A stretch of DNA of 64,000 bases, from positions 5,170,769 through 5,234,768 of the forward strand of contig CM059624.1 of the NCBI GenBank assembly GCA_030435675.1. The letters are read 5' to 3'. Of the stretch, positions 22,601-33,767 are shown piece by piece. This DNA comes from Steinernema hermaphroditum. Its lineage: Eukaryota > Nematoda > Chromadorea > Rhabditida > Steinernematidae. The position numbers and the translations under genes are program-made. Below the pieces are notes generated by a model that saw only the letters and a program-made list of their open reading frames with translations, ran no database searches and had not been told where the DNA came from. Positions within the stretch are counted from its first letter, which is position 1. Each line of letters begins with the position of its first letter.

Positions 22601-25600
22601 CATCTACAAGTACCAGTACATCGCCTACAACCCGAAGGTGCACTCGACGTTCAACAAGTTCAGTGCCATCCGAGTGATGTGCCACGAGCTCTCGCATCAG
22701 TGGTTCGGCGACACCGTAACCGCCATGTGGTGGGACGACCTTTTCCTGCACGAGGGCTTCGCCGCCTACTGGGAGTACTTCGCACCTCTCATGGTCTTCC
22801 CTACGCAGAATACCTTCTTGGTAGGAAAAGCAAAGTTTTGACCTATCAATTGAAGGTGACTGATTCAGACGACCTACTTCGTGTCCGACAACGAAGAGAC
22901 GGCGTTTAGGAGCGACGCCGATCCGGCACTTTCTCATCCTATTGTCTACAAGGATGGACCTGCTTTTGATGGTAAGCTAGGGATTCGAAAAGTGGGAAGT
23001 ATTTGAAAGGAGTCATGGAAATCGTATCCACCGGTTTCCTTTCAAAACCTACGCTCTTGCAGATATGACCTACAACAAGGGATCTTCCGTCATCCGTATG
23101 CTGAGAAGCGTTCTCGGCGAAGACGTCTTCCGCACCGGCCTCCGCCGCTACATCGCCAAGTACAAGTTCCAGAACGCCAATCACACGCTCCTCTTCGACG
23201 AGCTGACCAGCGCCGCCAACGACAACAACATCGTCGACTGGTGCAAGCGGCTCCTCAACGTCAACGCCTTCATGGATCCCTGGATGCTGCAACAGAACTT
23301 CCCCCTCGTCTCCGTCGTCCACAGTGGCAACACCGAAACTCTCGTCCAGGCGCCCTTCAGCGACATATCCACTCTCCCTTCCTCCGTCTACAACTACAGT
23401 TGGCCAATTCCGATCTTCTACCAAACTGACCCCCAGAGCAGCCATACCGAGAAGGCGTGGCTTCCTCCGGCCAGCGAAGCTTCCTGCCAGAGCACTGGAA
23501 CTACCTACCCTGCTGGCAAATACCAACTGCTCAATGTGGACACTCTCACCTTCGCCCGAGTGAGGTACGACGACGACAGTTTCCAGGCGATCCTCAGTGC
23601 CCTGGGCACCACCAACAACATCTCCATCTCCTCGAAGGTCCGTCTCATCAACGACGAAGTCGTCTATGCCAAGGAGAAGTCACAAAACGGTCATCCACAT
23701 CCCTACGAGAACCTCCTTGCCTTGATGAACCTGATTCTTCCCAACAGTCATCCTCACCCTGCCATCTTCGAAACGGTGCACAAGACCGTCGACCTCCTCG
23801 AAGGACTGCTGACCTCCGAGAAGCAAACTGCTCTCTATTCTCAGTTCGTCAAGAAGACCATTGGACCTCTGTGCAGGCAGCTCGGATGGGAAACTAGTGA
23901 TAGCTGGGACCAGAACATCGCCCGCGAGCGCATCCTGCCCTACTGCGTCAGGTACAACATTCAACAGGACGACAAGACGCCGTTCGTGAAGATCGCCATG
24001 GACTATTACGGGAAGTTGGTCGGAGCTTGTGGATCGTACCATAATGGAACGGACAGTTGCAACCCGTAAGTTCATTATTTTCTTGAAGCTTGGCAAACTT
24101 TTTTTTTGAAAAGTGGAGATGAAGGGGAAAGGGGGAGAACCGCTTGTTAGACCGCTCAAGGTCTCAAGGTTAAGGATTTATCTTACCGTACTAGTACAAT
24201 CAGTTTGAGATTTACTGGGGTGAAAACTAACCGATTTACACATCTTCTTTTAAGGCTTCACCCGGACATCCGCAAGGCCGTCTACTGCGCCGCCGCCATG
24301 CAGAATCACCAAACGATCTTCCACCAACTGATCACCTTCTACGTCAACCAATATCAGACGGACATCTACTTCTACCAGGAATACCAGGCCCTTCTCTATG
24401 GTCTCAGCTGCGCGCCCAACGAAAAGAATCTGACCTCGTAGGCTGGAGCTCTGAGCCAGAGTCCTAAACGTATCTCTTCAGAGTGATCCACCACATCGCC
24501 AACTCCAATCTCGTCGGCAGCACCGAGCTCTTCTACATGGCCACCAACCCTATCGCCTTCCAGACCTTCTACGACTACCTGTCCGCCTCCAAGAACCTCC
24601 AGCTGGTTCTCAAGGCGAATCTTCTCGACGGATATCTCAACGCGATGACGTTCAACGTATTCGATCAGGCGAGGCAAACTACGGTAGTGGACGTTGCAGG
24701 AGACGTTGTACAAAGCGTCATTTAGCTTAACCAACTCTTCCAAAACTCTATCTCACTCCTTAACGCCGACCAGCAGAAGACCTTTAAGACCTACGTGGAT
24801 CGCACTGACGAGCAGGTCGCCTGGGCCAACAAACACTCAAAGGACATCATCCGCTGGATGAACGACAACATCATCAAGAAGGAGGGCCAAGTGATCTGGA
24901 ACAAGAGGCTCCCGGCTGGAGCTGCTAAACCCAGTGCTTACAGCCTCCACATTAAGCCCTATCTTCCCGGAAGTCCCGACATGGACCCTACTCAGAACTT
25001 TACTTTCGAGGCCACCTCGTCGGTGAGCGAAGAGTGACTCTATGCTTGCTTGCTTGAAATCTGCTAACTCTTGATATAAATGTTCCTTGTTTTTAAACGT
25101 TTTTATTGTTTTTATAAACGATTTTACATAAAAGACCCCACCAGACTCCCTGTTCCGTACCAAAACGTTTTCATTTTGACGAAATTGACCCCTTTCCCTA
25201 AACCGTTGCATCAGTAATTTTAAGATTGAGCTGGTCCCAGCACGACATCTCTGGCTTGGCTGTCTTGTTCGGTAGTTTTATGGCCAGGTAACCGGTCGAG
25301 AGAGTACAGATAACGAGTCGTAAAATTGAAGGATACGACGTCGATAAGTTGACTTTGATCACCGGTACAAATGGTCCCGTAAATTTCCTATCTACAGACC
25401 CAAGATAGGCACACTTTTGTAGAGCCTTTCCTAACAACTGAACATGATAAAAAAATAAGCTGATAGATACCGCTTTTCACAAGGCCATGAAACATTTCCA
25501 ACAGTCTCATTTAGATCAACTTCACCCTCTCCTATGCCTCCAACGAACTCACCATCAACGCCTATCGTATGATCTTCAAGAAGATCATAGTGCTCGACAC

Positions 25601-28466
25601 CAATGGCGCATTCCTCGACGTCGATCTCAGCAGAATCTCCTACGACTTCGACAATGCTATGATCACCATCACACTGCCTAAAGTCCTTCCCGCTCACGTT
25701 GAGCAGTTCGTCAAATTTGAGTACATCGGCTTCATCTACGAGATCCCCCACGAGGGTCCCGACACGAACACCTTCTACAGCCGCATCGACGGCCACAAGA
25801 GCTGGATCTTCAACACGGACTTCGAGGGAGCGCCCGGTCTCCGCTCGATGATCCCCTGCTTCGACGAGCCGAACTACAAGGCGAAGTGGACGATTACCGT
25901 AACCCACATGAAGGACATGACGGCCATCTCAAACATGCCCGCTACGAGCATTTCTGTGCCGAACAGTAACATTCCGTGGACGACTACCACCTTCCAGAGC
26001 ACACCTGACATGAGCAGCTACATGGTGGCGATCTGTGTGGGACACTTCAACAGCATCCAGACGGTCACCAAAGGCGGAGTGCTGGTCAGGGTGTTCACTT
26101 GGCCCGGAATGGAGATCCACGGGGAAACGGCGCTTAAGACCGCCGCAGGAGCGTTGGATTTCTTCGGAGAATACTTCGAGCTTCCCTATCAGCTTCCGAA
26201 GCTAGGTATCCGAAGCCGTCTTTTCCCTTCAGGACCATTTATTCAGACATAATGGCCCTTCCTGAATATACGAACTTCGCCGACGCCATGGAGAACATGG
26301 GACTGGTCATAGGGGTGTACAACGACATTCTTGTGGACACTGAATACGCGACGACCACAGAAATAATGAACGCCGTGCATACGGTAGCCCACGAGGTTAC
26401 GCATCAGGTAAAGAGATGTTGTGGGACGAGTTTTATGAGCGAATCTAGTGGTTCGGCGACATGGTGACCCTCGAGTGGTGGTCTTACGTGTTCTTGAATG
26501 AAGGATTCGCCGAGCACTGGTTCATCAACGCCATGAACGCCACCTATCCCGAGCAGGCCGAGGCTATCGTGAGTCGATCCGATGCTTAAAACCAAACGTG
26601 ACATGTTCCAGAGCTACGAGAAGTACTTCCTCACGCAAAAGGGTCTCCGCTACGACACAATTCCCAGCATTTGGAGTCCTATCGTAGTGAACACCACCTC
26701 TAGCTATGATCCGTTCGGCCCCGAAACGTACCAGAAGGGCTCCGCGATGCTCACCCACATCAGCACGATCCTCGGCGACGAGGTCCTTCGCAAAGGAATC
26801 GCCAATTACGTGAAGGCGCATCTTTTCGGAAACACTCAGATCGGCGACCTTTTCGAGAGCCTTACGGCCGAAGCGCAGAAGGAGGGACTGACGGACTGGG
26901 CGAATCCTCCGCGCCCTCTCAACGTCACCGAAGCCGTCGAGGCGTATTTCTATCAGGTACCCATTCGCGAGAGGCTTTCCAAGCACATGTCTTTAGATCG
27001 GGTACCCGGTGGTCAAACTCTCAGCCGATTCTACTCAGAAGACCGTCTCCTTCTCTCAATCCTCCTTCGTCGATCCGTCTCTGATGCCCCCGTCGACCGT
27101 ATACAACTACGAGTGGCGCGTTCCGATGATCTCTGACAATCCCTCGGGCATCGGAATCACCTGGCTCCTCGACCAGCCGCTGCAGAAGGAGCTCTGCCCC
27201 TCTAAGTGGCAGATCGAGAACTTCCAGGGAAAGGGCTTCTTCCGCGTTTGGTACGACGGCGTCACGTGGGCACCTATCCTCGAGCAACTCAAGAAGGACC
27301 CTTCGGCTATCGACCCTGTGACGCGTGCGAGTCTTATGGATGACACTTATAATCTCGCTGAGTGAGTTTTCGTGTGGTATGCCTGCAGACTCGGAAGGCT
27401 ATGCTCTGACTGTCTTCAGTGCAGACATGTGATTCTTCACGTGAGAGTCCCATGATGCCCGGTCGCACTCCGCATGAACCATCCTCTAAAAGCCCTTCTT
27501 CAGGCGCGGTTCCATCGACATCTCGCAAGTCCTCGATCTGTCCCTCTATCTCCAAAACGAGAACACCTTCGCCGCCTGGAAAGTCTTCGAGCCCCTCGCC
27601 ACCAAACTCCGACAGCTTTTTAAGTTTTTCCCAGAAAACGCAAAGCTCCTCAAGCATCTGTCTACCATCAGTGCCCACCAACAGCAGAATGCCATGTGGA
27701 CGAAGACCGGGAACTGGGCGAAGGAGTAAGGGTTACTGTAGGCGGCCGAAGTGAAACCGCTCGTTTCAGTGAATTCTCTGCGCTCCTCAACCAGTTCGCC
27801 TGTCAAGTTGGCGTCACCAACTGCCTACAAACGGCCTCCGCCCTCTTCAAGAACTTCACCACTGTGTGCCAGTACTCCACCACCGGAACTTCTTCCTGCA
27901 GTCCGTAAGTCCTTCCACCGTAATCCCACCTACCGTAACCCTTGAGGGTCTCCCCGGACAATCGACGCACGATGTACTGTAGCGGTCTGGCGCAGGATTC
28001 TTCCGCCTTTGACCTGATCTACAAGCTCTATCACTGGTTCATCGACCACAACCGCTACTTCCAGAAGGACACCGCCAATCTCCTCTCCGCCCTCGGCTGC
28101 GTCGCCGACAAATCCTCTCGGGATCGGCTCGTCAGAGACGCGCTCAGCCTCAAACTGAACTACCAAATCTTGTATTTCATCGCCGAAAATGACGCTTCAG
28201 GAACGTATCTCCTCGACTTCCTGAACGCGAATCCCACAGAAGTGTACGACTCGCCACTCGATCTGAGCGCCTACGTCACCGCGATGATCACGGGCTGGAG
28301 CACGGAAGACCAAATCAGCGAGCTCATCCACCTGGGGCTCGACTTCAACCTCAGTCAACATCAGCGGGACGTCTTCACCAAAGCGGCAGCCAGCGTTCAG
28401 CTGAATCAATACTGGCTGAAACGTCATGGCGACTCGATCAAGAGCTGGCTCAACAAACATTACTGA
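19605..28466 (+). CDS. Secreted tandem M1-family (gluzincin) aminopeptidase with two complete units
   Basis: Nineteen exons: 19605-19674, 20480-20665, 20712-21021, 22057-22221, 22266-22501, 22546-22820, 22869-22971, 23063-24065, 24255-24437, 24482-24656, 24726-25022, 25515-26205, 26247-26407, 26449-26568, 26612-26956, 26997-27361, 27504-27725, 27770-27904 and 27947-28466; exactly 1853 codons plus stop. Residues 1-17 are a signal peptide (MIFIAFLLAFAGFTASF). Unit 1 (about 30-960) has GAMEN 333-337, HELSH 369-373, the third zinc ligand E392 and transition-state Tyr452 (TYNKG), then an ERAP1-like helical domain. Unit 2 (about 965-1853) starts at RLPAGAAKPSAYSLHIKPYLP and has DAMEN 1244-1248 (Gly to Asp), HEVTH 1280-1284, E1303 and Tyr1365, then a second ERAP1-like domain ending SWLNKHY. 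Both zinc sites look intact. There is no transmembrane anchor. The likely role is extracellular or gut peptide trimming; substrates are unknown. Confidence 0.9.
21022..22056 (+). other. 1-kb intron 3 of the tandem M1 gene
   Basis: By far the longest intron of the gene (others are mostly 40-100 nt). It is AT-rich and contains short repeated GAACACTCGAAA-type motifs near 21930-21980 and a T-tract near 21830. No coding feature is supported. Confidence 0.5.
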
Positions 28467-28488
28467 AACTCGTATTACAATAGATTTA

Positions 28489-28494
28489 AATAAA
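28489..28494 (+). terminator. Poly(A) signal of the tandem M1 gene
   Basis: AATAAA lies 23 bases after the TGA at 28464-28466. It is only 26 bases from the stop codon of the convergent glutaryl-CoA dehydrogenase gene, so the two 3' UTRs overlap. Confidence 0.65.
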
Positions 28495-28519
28495 AAATAC
28501 ACCCTATTTTCGTCACAGG

Positions 28520-30460
28520 TTACTGGAATGCTTGGAGGCCGGTGATGGCGCGGCCGAGGACGAGCGCGTGGATGTCGTGAGTGCCTTCGTAGGTGTTGAC
28601 CGTTTCGAGGTTGACCATGTGGCGGATGATGTGGTATTCGTCGACGATTCCGTTGCCTCCGAGGACGTCGCGGGCTTTCCGGGCAATTTCGAGAGCCTTT
28701 CCACACGAGTTGCGCTTGATCATGGAGATTTGTTCGGGGGTAGCCCTGAAGATAACATAATTAATGATTGCATTCATATATGGTCCATCAGATTCCTAAT
28801 AACCTATGAAACTGAAACTCCAATCCGGCTCGATTTCGAAAGTATTTTCACGGCTAGAGCGATCGCATGAAGCAATGACAAAACTCAGAAGCTCTCGTTC
28901 ATTTTTGTCCAAATTCTGAGATAGAACTTACTGTCCAACATCCTTGAGACGAGCGACACGAAGACATCCCTGAAGACCCATGGAGATCTCGGTCAGCATG
29001 TCGGCGAACTTGAGCTGCACAAGCTGGGTTTGAGCGATGGGACGGCCGAACTGGATGCGATCCATAGCGTAATCGCGAGCGTAGTGGAAGCAGGCTTCGG
29101 CGGCTCCGAGGGCGCCAAAAGCGATTCCGAATCGAGCGTTGTTGAGGCATCCGAATGGTCCTGAGAGACCTTCAGCCTTGGGAAGCAGGTTGGCTTCCGG
29201 GACGGGGACGTCGTCCATGGCGATCTGGCCAGTGATGCTGGCGCGGAGCGACACCTTTCCTTCGATCTTGGGTGCTGTGAGTCCATCCATTCCGCGTTCA
29301 AGAATGAAGCCCTGAAATTAGATAGAGTAATTCAACATAAGGAATGTTTAGATATAGTTTAAATTGTGTGAATTGAATTCAAAGCTGTGATGCAAGGTCT
29401 ACTTTATTCGAAAACGTATTTGTTTAGTTAGCACGAAGTTCAGTTGATGAAAGCTGCGACCAGGTACAGTCCTATAGTTCCTATAATAACTGTCAAATCG
29501 ACTGAACCTTTCCTGTGGTAACCAAATGTGAGTGTTTTGATCGAGTGCGCACTATTGTCAAGTTCAATTCTACAGCAACGGTCACATAATTTTGATGCTG
29601 GGCCTTCCCTTGCCAACTACACTACGCGATTCGTGCTTTTTGCCTTTGCTTCCTGGTGAATCCTCAAAAATATCGCAAAACTAACCTTGATCTTGTTGTT
29701 GTGGCGCTCGCTCTTCGCCCAAACAACCATAACATCGGCGACGGGCGAATTACTGATCCACGTCTTCGTTCCAGTAAGACGGTAAGTCTTAGTCTTCTCG
29801 TCCCATTTGGCGCGCGTCTCCATGCCGCCCGGGTTGGATCCGTGGTTCGGCTCGGTGAGTCCGAAGCATCCGACAAGCTCTCCGGAGGCCAATCCGGGAA
29901 GGTACTTCTCCTTCTGCTCCTCAGAGCCATAGGTGTGGATGGGTCCAATGACCAAGCTGGTCTGCACGCTCATCGTCGAGCGGTAGCCGCTGTCAACGCG
30001 CTCCAGTTCGCGAGTGATGAGCCCGTAGCCGACGGTGGAGGTTCCTGCGCAGCCGTATCCCTAGAACGTGGATCGATCTGAGTAAGAATGAAGGAGACTA
30101 ACCGTGTACGGCGCTCCGAGGAGCCCCATTTTCCCCATTTCGGGGATCAGCGTCGGATCATAGGCTGAAAACATAAGCTAATTAGGGGTTCTGCAGATTC
30201 AGAAACACTCACTTTCGTTTCGGAAGGCCTCAGTGATTCTGGGCATCAATTTCGCCTGGCAGTACTCGTGCGTCTGTTCCTTGAGCACGCGTTCCTCCTC
30301 TGTCAGCTGGTCGTCGAACGCAAACGCATCCTTATAATTGAAAGTTGACTGCGCTGAAACGTTTCATCAAAGACCAGAAACGGGGAAGGAGCTGCTCACC
30401 TCTGCAGAGAGGACGTTCGAGCTTGGAGGCGAGGCGGGAGAGCGATCGGCACGACAACAT
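28520..30460 (-). CDS. GCDH: Glutaryl-CoA dehydrogenase, mitochondrial
   Basis: Exons (minus) 30460-30400, 30353-30213, 30164-30103, 30060-29686, 29311-28932 and 28745-28520; 414 residues. This acyl-CoA dehydrogenase family flavoenzyme oxidises and decarboxylates glutaryl-CoA to crotonyl-CoA in mitochondrial lysine, hydroxylysine and tryptophan breakdown. The start [20 protein letters not shown] is Arg/Ser-rich without acids, a typical mitochondrial presequence. Family features in order: [32 protein letters not shown], the FAD region [27 protein letters not shown], the second domain [27 protein letters not shown] and [11 protein letters not shown], and the C-terminal [17 protein letters not shown] followed by [13 protein letters not shown]393 is the catalytic base position. 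The length is near that of animal homologs. It converges with the M1 gene, with stops 53 bp apart. Confidence 0.95.
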
Positions 30461-32077
30461 GGCTTCCAGTTGGAGACGTTCGCGGAGATCTGAAACCCAG
30501 AGGAAACGATGTGTGTGGTCGAGATGCGCGAGCGAGTGACCAACGAGACACAAAGTGAAGTCTGAAGAGGTTTTTAAGTCTCGTTTATGGGGGCGAATAG
30601 ACAGAAGACGGACAGACTGTCTAGGCAGGTCTCCCCCAGCAGAGCTCTGCCCTCTGGCAGAGCTCTGCTGGGGGAGACCCTAAAATCAAGTTGTTTTCGG
30701 CGATGTTTTTGAACAGTTAAACTGTCTGCCAGTGGAAGAGCAGTTCTCTCTTCACCGGAGAAACTAAATTCGAAGGAATTTACATTTTTCTTCTTACATG
30801 TCTTGATTTTTTACAACCATAATCATTTAGGACATATGGCTTTCTCCATTTTCAGAGATGTTCACAAGCCGGCTGGAACGGCCACCGGTTGAGCCTTTGC
30901 CAATACTTTGGATCGGTTTAAGGACCAAATACGACAAAAGTAAGAAAGCGTCGAATCAGGCCGACCAAATAATGGCAAAGAGCAGAGCGTGAAAAATGAA
31001 AACCACGCGATTAGAAGGGGGCGCCTCCTCATGCCACTGCTGCACCGACTGATAAGAATCGTCGATCGATCGCCACGCGACCCTTGTCTTCTGTTCTAGA
31101 GAGCGTTCCAGCAGTCAATCTTTTTAGATCAAAGACCAAACACGTGACTTCTGGGATACAGAAAACAACTTTAAACTCAAAAATGGACTTTTATATTCAT
31201 TTCCGCTCGGTTAGTGAAGAAGAAAGAGCAAAGAATCGTCGATCCATAATATCGATGTTCAATGGTCAGTGATGTGTGATAGCGGCAAAACATAAAAACA
31301 GCAAACTGACCGTCTTGGTGACATCTTATCGGAAAGCCAGCTCATCTGAGAAAGTAATAAAAGGCCGGGCAGCGAATAGTTCCCTTTCTTGGCCATTTTC
31401 CGTTTGAGGATATCCACCTTTTGCCTGTTTCGGGGGGCTGTTATACAAGAATCAACAAAAAATTTCATGTTTTCGGGATAGGAAGAAAGAGGAACTATTG
31501 ATGTTTGTTTTCAACTAAGAACTTCCAACGAACCTGCTTCTGTTTGCATATAGGAGGACATATAGCTTCCTGTTCGCAACACTCCACTTCACTGGTTTTC
31601 TGAGGTCAACATGAGCACAATACGAGAACTAAACCTTTCTGCACTTGACATTTTAAAGTCAATGATCCGAACGTCATTAAATTCATATTGATACTAGGTA
31701 TAATGAGGTCATTGCTGTGGATAAGCCTCTAGTACGTACAGATTGGCGCCGATTTCATCAATGTTGTCTTGGTTGAACTTCCCCGTTTTGACATTTAAAA
31801 AATATATGGCTCTAATTTATTATACTACTAAAGGTGCACTTGAATCCGGTCTTTCAACCTTCATTAACAACTGGTTCAGAATTCTATCGATTCTAAACTT
31901 AAAAGCGCTCCAATAAAGAACGTCCTCCAAGTGATAAGCGTCGCACATTGGTAGAACTTCGAACGGGGACTGGGACTCCAGTGCCATAAAAAGAAGGTCT
32001 CTTTCTAAATTTCAAGGCTTGAAAAAGGGGCACCATCGTTTCCCGCCGACAAGCTATCCGATTCTCACCGATTCACA
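30461..32077. other. Intergenic region with a hairpin palindrome
   Basis: Apart from the palindrome at 30628-30679, I find no supported gene. An open stretch at 31180-31262 (MDFYIHFRSVSEEER...) runs into a possible GTCAGT donor but has no partner exon. The minus-strand frame at 31259-31468 has no domain. Confidence 0.4.
30628..30679. repeat. Perfect 24-bp inverted repeat with 4-base loop
   Basis: The left arm (30628-30651) starts GGTCTCCCCCAGCAGAGCTC; the right arm (30656-30679) is its exact reverse complement; the spacer is CTCT. Each arm is GC-rich and contains the small palindrome AGAGCTCT. It lies about 170 bases upstream of the glutaryl-CoA dehydrogenase ATG in otherwise AT-rich DNA. 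Confidence 0.95.
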
Positions 32078-32267
32078 ATGGGTCAATGGATATGGCAATC
32101 GACTGTCGCGAAGTATCTTCTGAGAGACTTACATAAGCCTCTTCCAACTAAAACAACAGCTTGGCCCACCGGGAAACACCGACCGGAAACGGATAATTCA
32201 TCGGTGAGAAAGGAGCCCCAGCCCCCAACCCCACGTCGAAAGGTGTACAAAGTTTTAGCCAAATTGA
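32078..32267 (+). CDS. Possible 44-residue micro-protein
   Basis: The ATG at 32078 opens MGQWIWQSTVAKYLLRDLHK, continuing Pro/Thr-rich to DNSS at a good donor (TCG|GTGAGA, exon end 32203). A strong acceptor, AGTTTTAG, ends at 32258, and joining in phase 0 adds Pro-Asn and a TGA (32265-32267). The 55-nt intron is typical of this genome. There is no signal peptide; MGQW might allow N-terminal processing, but no family is recognised. It could be a chance combination of a short open frame with splice-like motifs. Confidence 0.3.
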
Positions 32268-32451
32268 CGTTGGTGATTGTCACTCAGGGGCCGGTCATTG
32301 GTTTTAATGAAAAGCATGTTTTTGTCATTGAATTTTGTATCTTTCGCTGTGATCGAATCGCGTAGTTTATCGAGGTACTCAAAGCCAACTAATCACACAC
32401 ATATTTGTACAGCGCACAATATAATCATTTTCGTTATTTCCGCATTATAAT

Positions 32452-33767
32452 TCAGACTTGATTTACACTCTTGGTGGGGAGAGAGCTGGAGAGTCCGTCG
32501 CCGACAACGAGGCCTTGCAGTGCCGAGCCGCTCTAAAAACCTCTCTTTTGGGTATGCAAAGCTGTGGGAGCATACAGCAACACGACATTCACAGTACGAT
32601 CCTCCATTGATGGTTACGGTGGTGACGACGCCGGTGTCGTTGCGGATGACTTCGAGCGATCGGAGTCCGACGCCACAAGTGGCATAGCCGGAGAGACAGT
32701 CACTGTCGAGGCTGTCGCAGATGATTTCGTTGATGAATTGGGGGAAGTAGTTGGCCGGGAGCTGGCGCCAGGCCCAGCATTTGGAACAAAGGCTGAGAAG
32801 ACCGTTCGAGTCGGAGCTGATGCCCTTCGTGGTACAGGAGATGTTGAATCGCGTGCCTAGGGCAGTGGGGTAGAGCTGACCCTATCAGGGTTACTCACCC
32901 ACAACTCCGTCGTCCTTTTTGGTCGCTTGTCTCTTCGACCTCGGCCACCATCTCTTCCAGCTGTCCCTCTTCCTTTTATGCTTTTTGTCGTCTTCGTCGC
33001 TCGAATCGTCATCCCCGGAACTGTCCTTACGACCCTTCTTCTTCTTTTTCGGCCGTTCTCCGTGGTCATAGGTTCCCGTCTCGTTCCTCGAGAAACGGTA
33101 CTTCTGACACGGATTCTTGTCGGAGACGAGCTTTGAGTAGTCGACTGCATCTTGCAGCAGTCCCAGCTAGATCACTGTTTAGAAGGCAAACCACCATTGA
33201 GGTCACCTTTTTAAGCTTCGATTTTAAGAAGTTTTCGCAGTTCTGACACTCGGGCGTTGTGCATGCCTGTGGCAAAGGAGGGGCGACGGCCGAGTCCTCT
33301 GGAGGATTGTCGTCTTCGATGGTCAGGTCGTCGAAAGTGGTCATCGCTTCTTGGAGGGAGGTGGCCTGATAGCGCGTGTCGTAGACGAGGCAGTCGCTGG
33401 TGCCGGGCTTCAACACGCATGGACACTGCAAAGAAAATGCTTTCTTAAGGTGATGAGCTGATCTAAAACAAATTCTTTCTAAGGCCCCTCGATAATTTTT
33501 GAGAATATTCAAAAATTGGTTAAAGTGGAAGCATATTTCATAGACCAGCTTAATGTTTTATTCAAAAATGAGATAGAGGAACCTGATTTTCAGAAAATGC
33601 GGACACAGGGATACGTTCACAAAAACTTTTAAATCTTCCTAAAGATCAACATCGGAAAGAAACAACCGGTAAATGAACAAAGATAAAGCATGACTGACCT
33701 GAAAGTTCTGGCTCCATGTCACTCCAGCGACCCAAAATAAAACGACAATCAGCATCAACTTCTTCAT
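32452..33767 (-). CDS. Secreted cysteine-rich cytokine-like precursor (cystine-knot type)
   Basis: Exons (minus) 33767-33699, 33425-33207, 33166-32899, 32856-32576 and 32532-32452; 305 residues. A signal peptide MKKLMLIVVLFWVAGVTWS is followed by a propeptide with CPCVLKPGTSDC and TTPECQNCENF cysteine pairs and a very basic/acidic stretch (KKKKKGRKDSSGDDDSSDEDD). The furin-type site RSKR ends at residue 175. The predicted mature part (176-305) has eight cysteines in the order C-x9-15-C-x2-C, then W-x-WRQLPANYFPQFINEIIC, SDCLSGYATC and a final CEC. W, the P-x-x-F/P-x-x-I-x-E-x-x-C pattern, L-x-V-I-R and a closing C-x-C recall IL-17 and Trunk/PTTH/noggin-type cystine-knot ligands. Family membership is inference, since spacing is only roughly matched. 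It would act outside the cell as a ligand after cleavage. Confidence 0.7.

Noticed and set aside
24795..25037. Stop codon TGA at about 25035 as the true end of a single-unit M1 protein
   Set aside because: The residues just before it are already the start of the next unit, and a GTGAGC donor lies 12 bases upstream of the stop. Skipping it joins a phase-matched exon.
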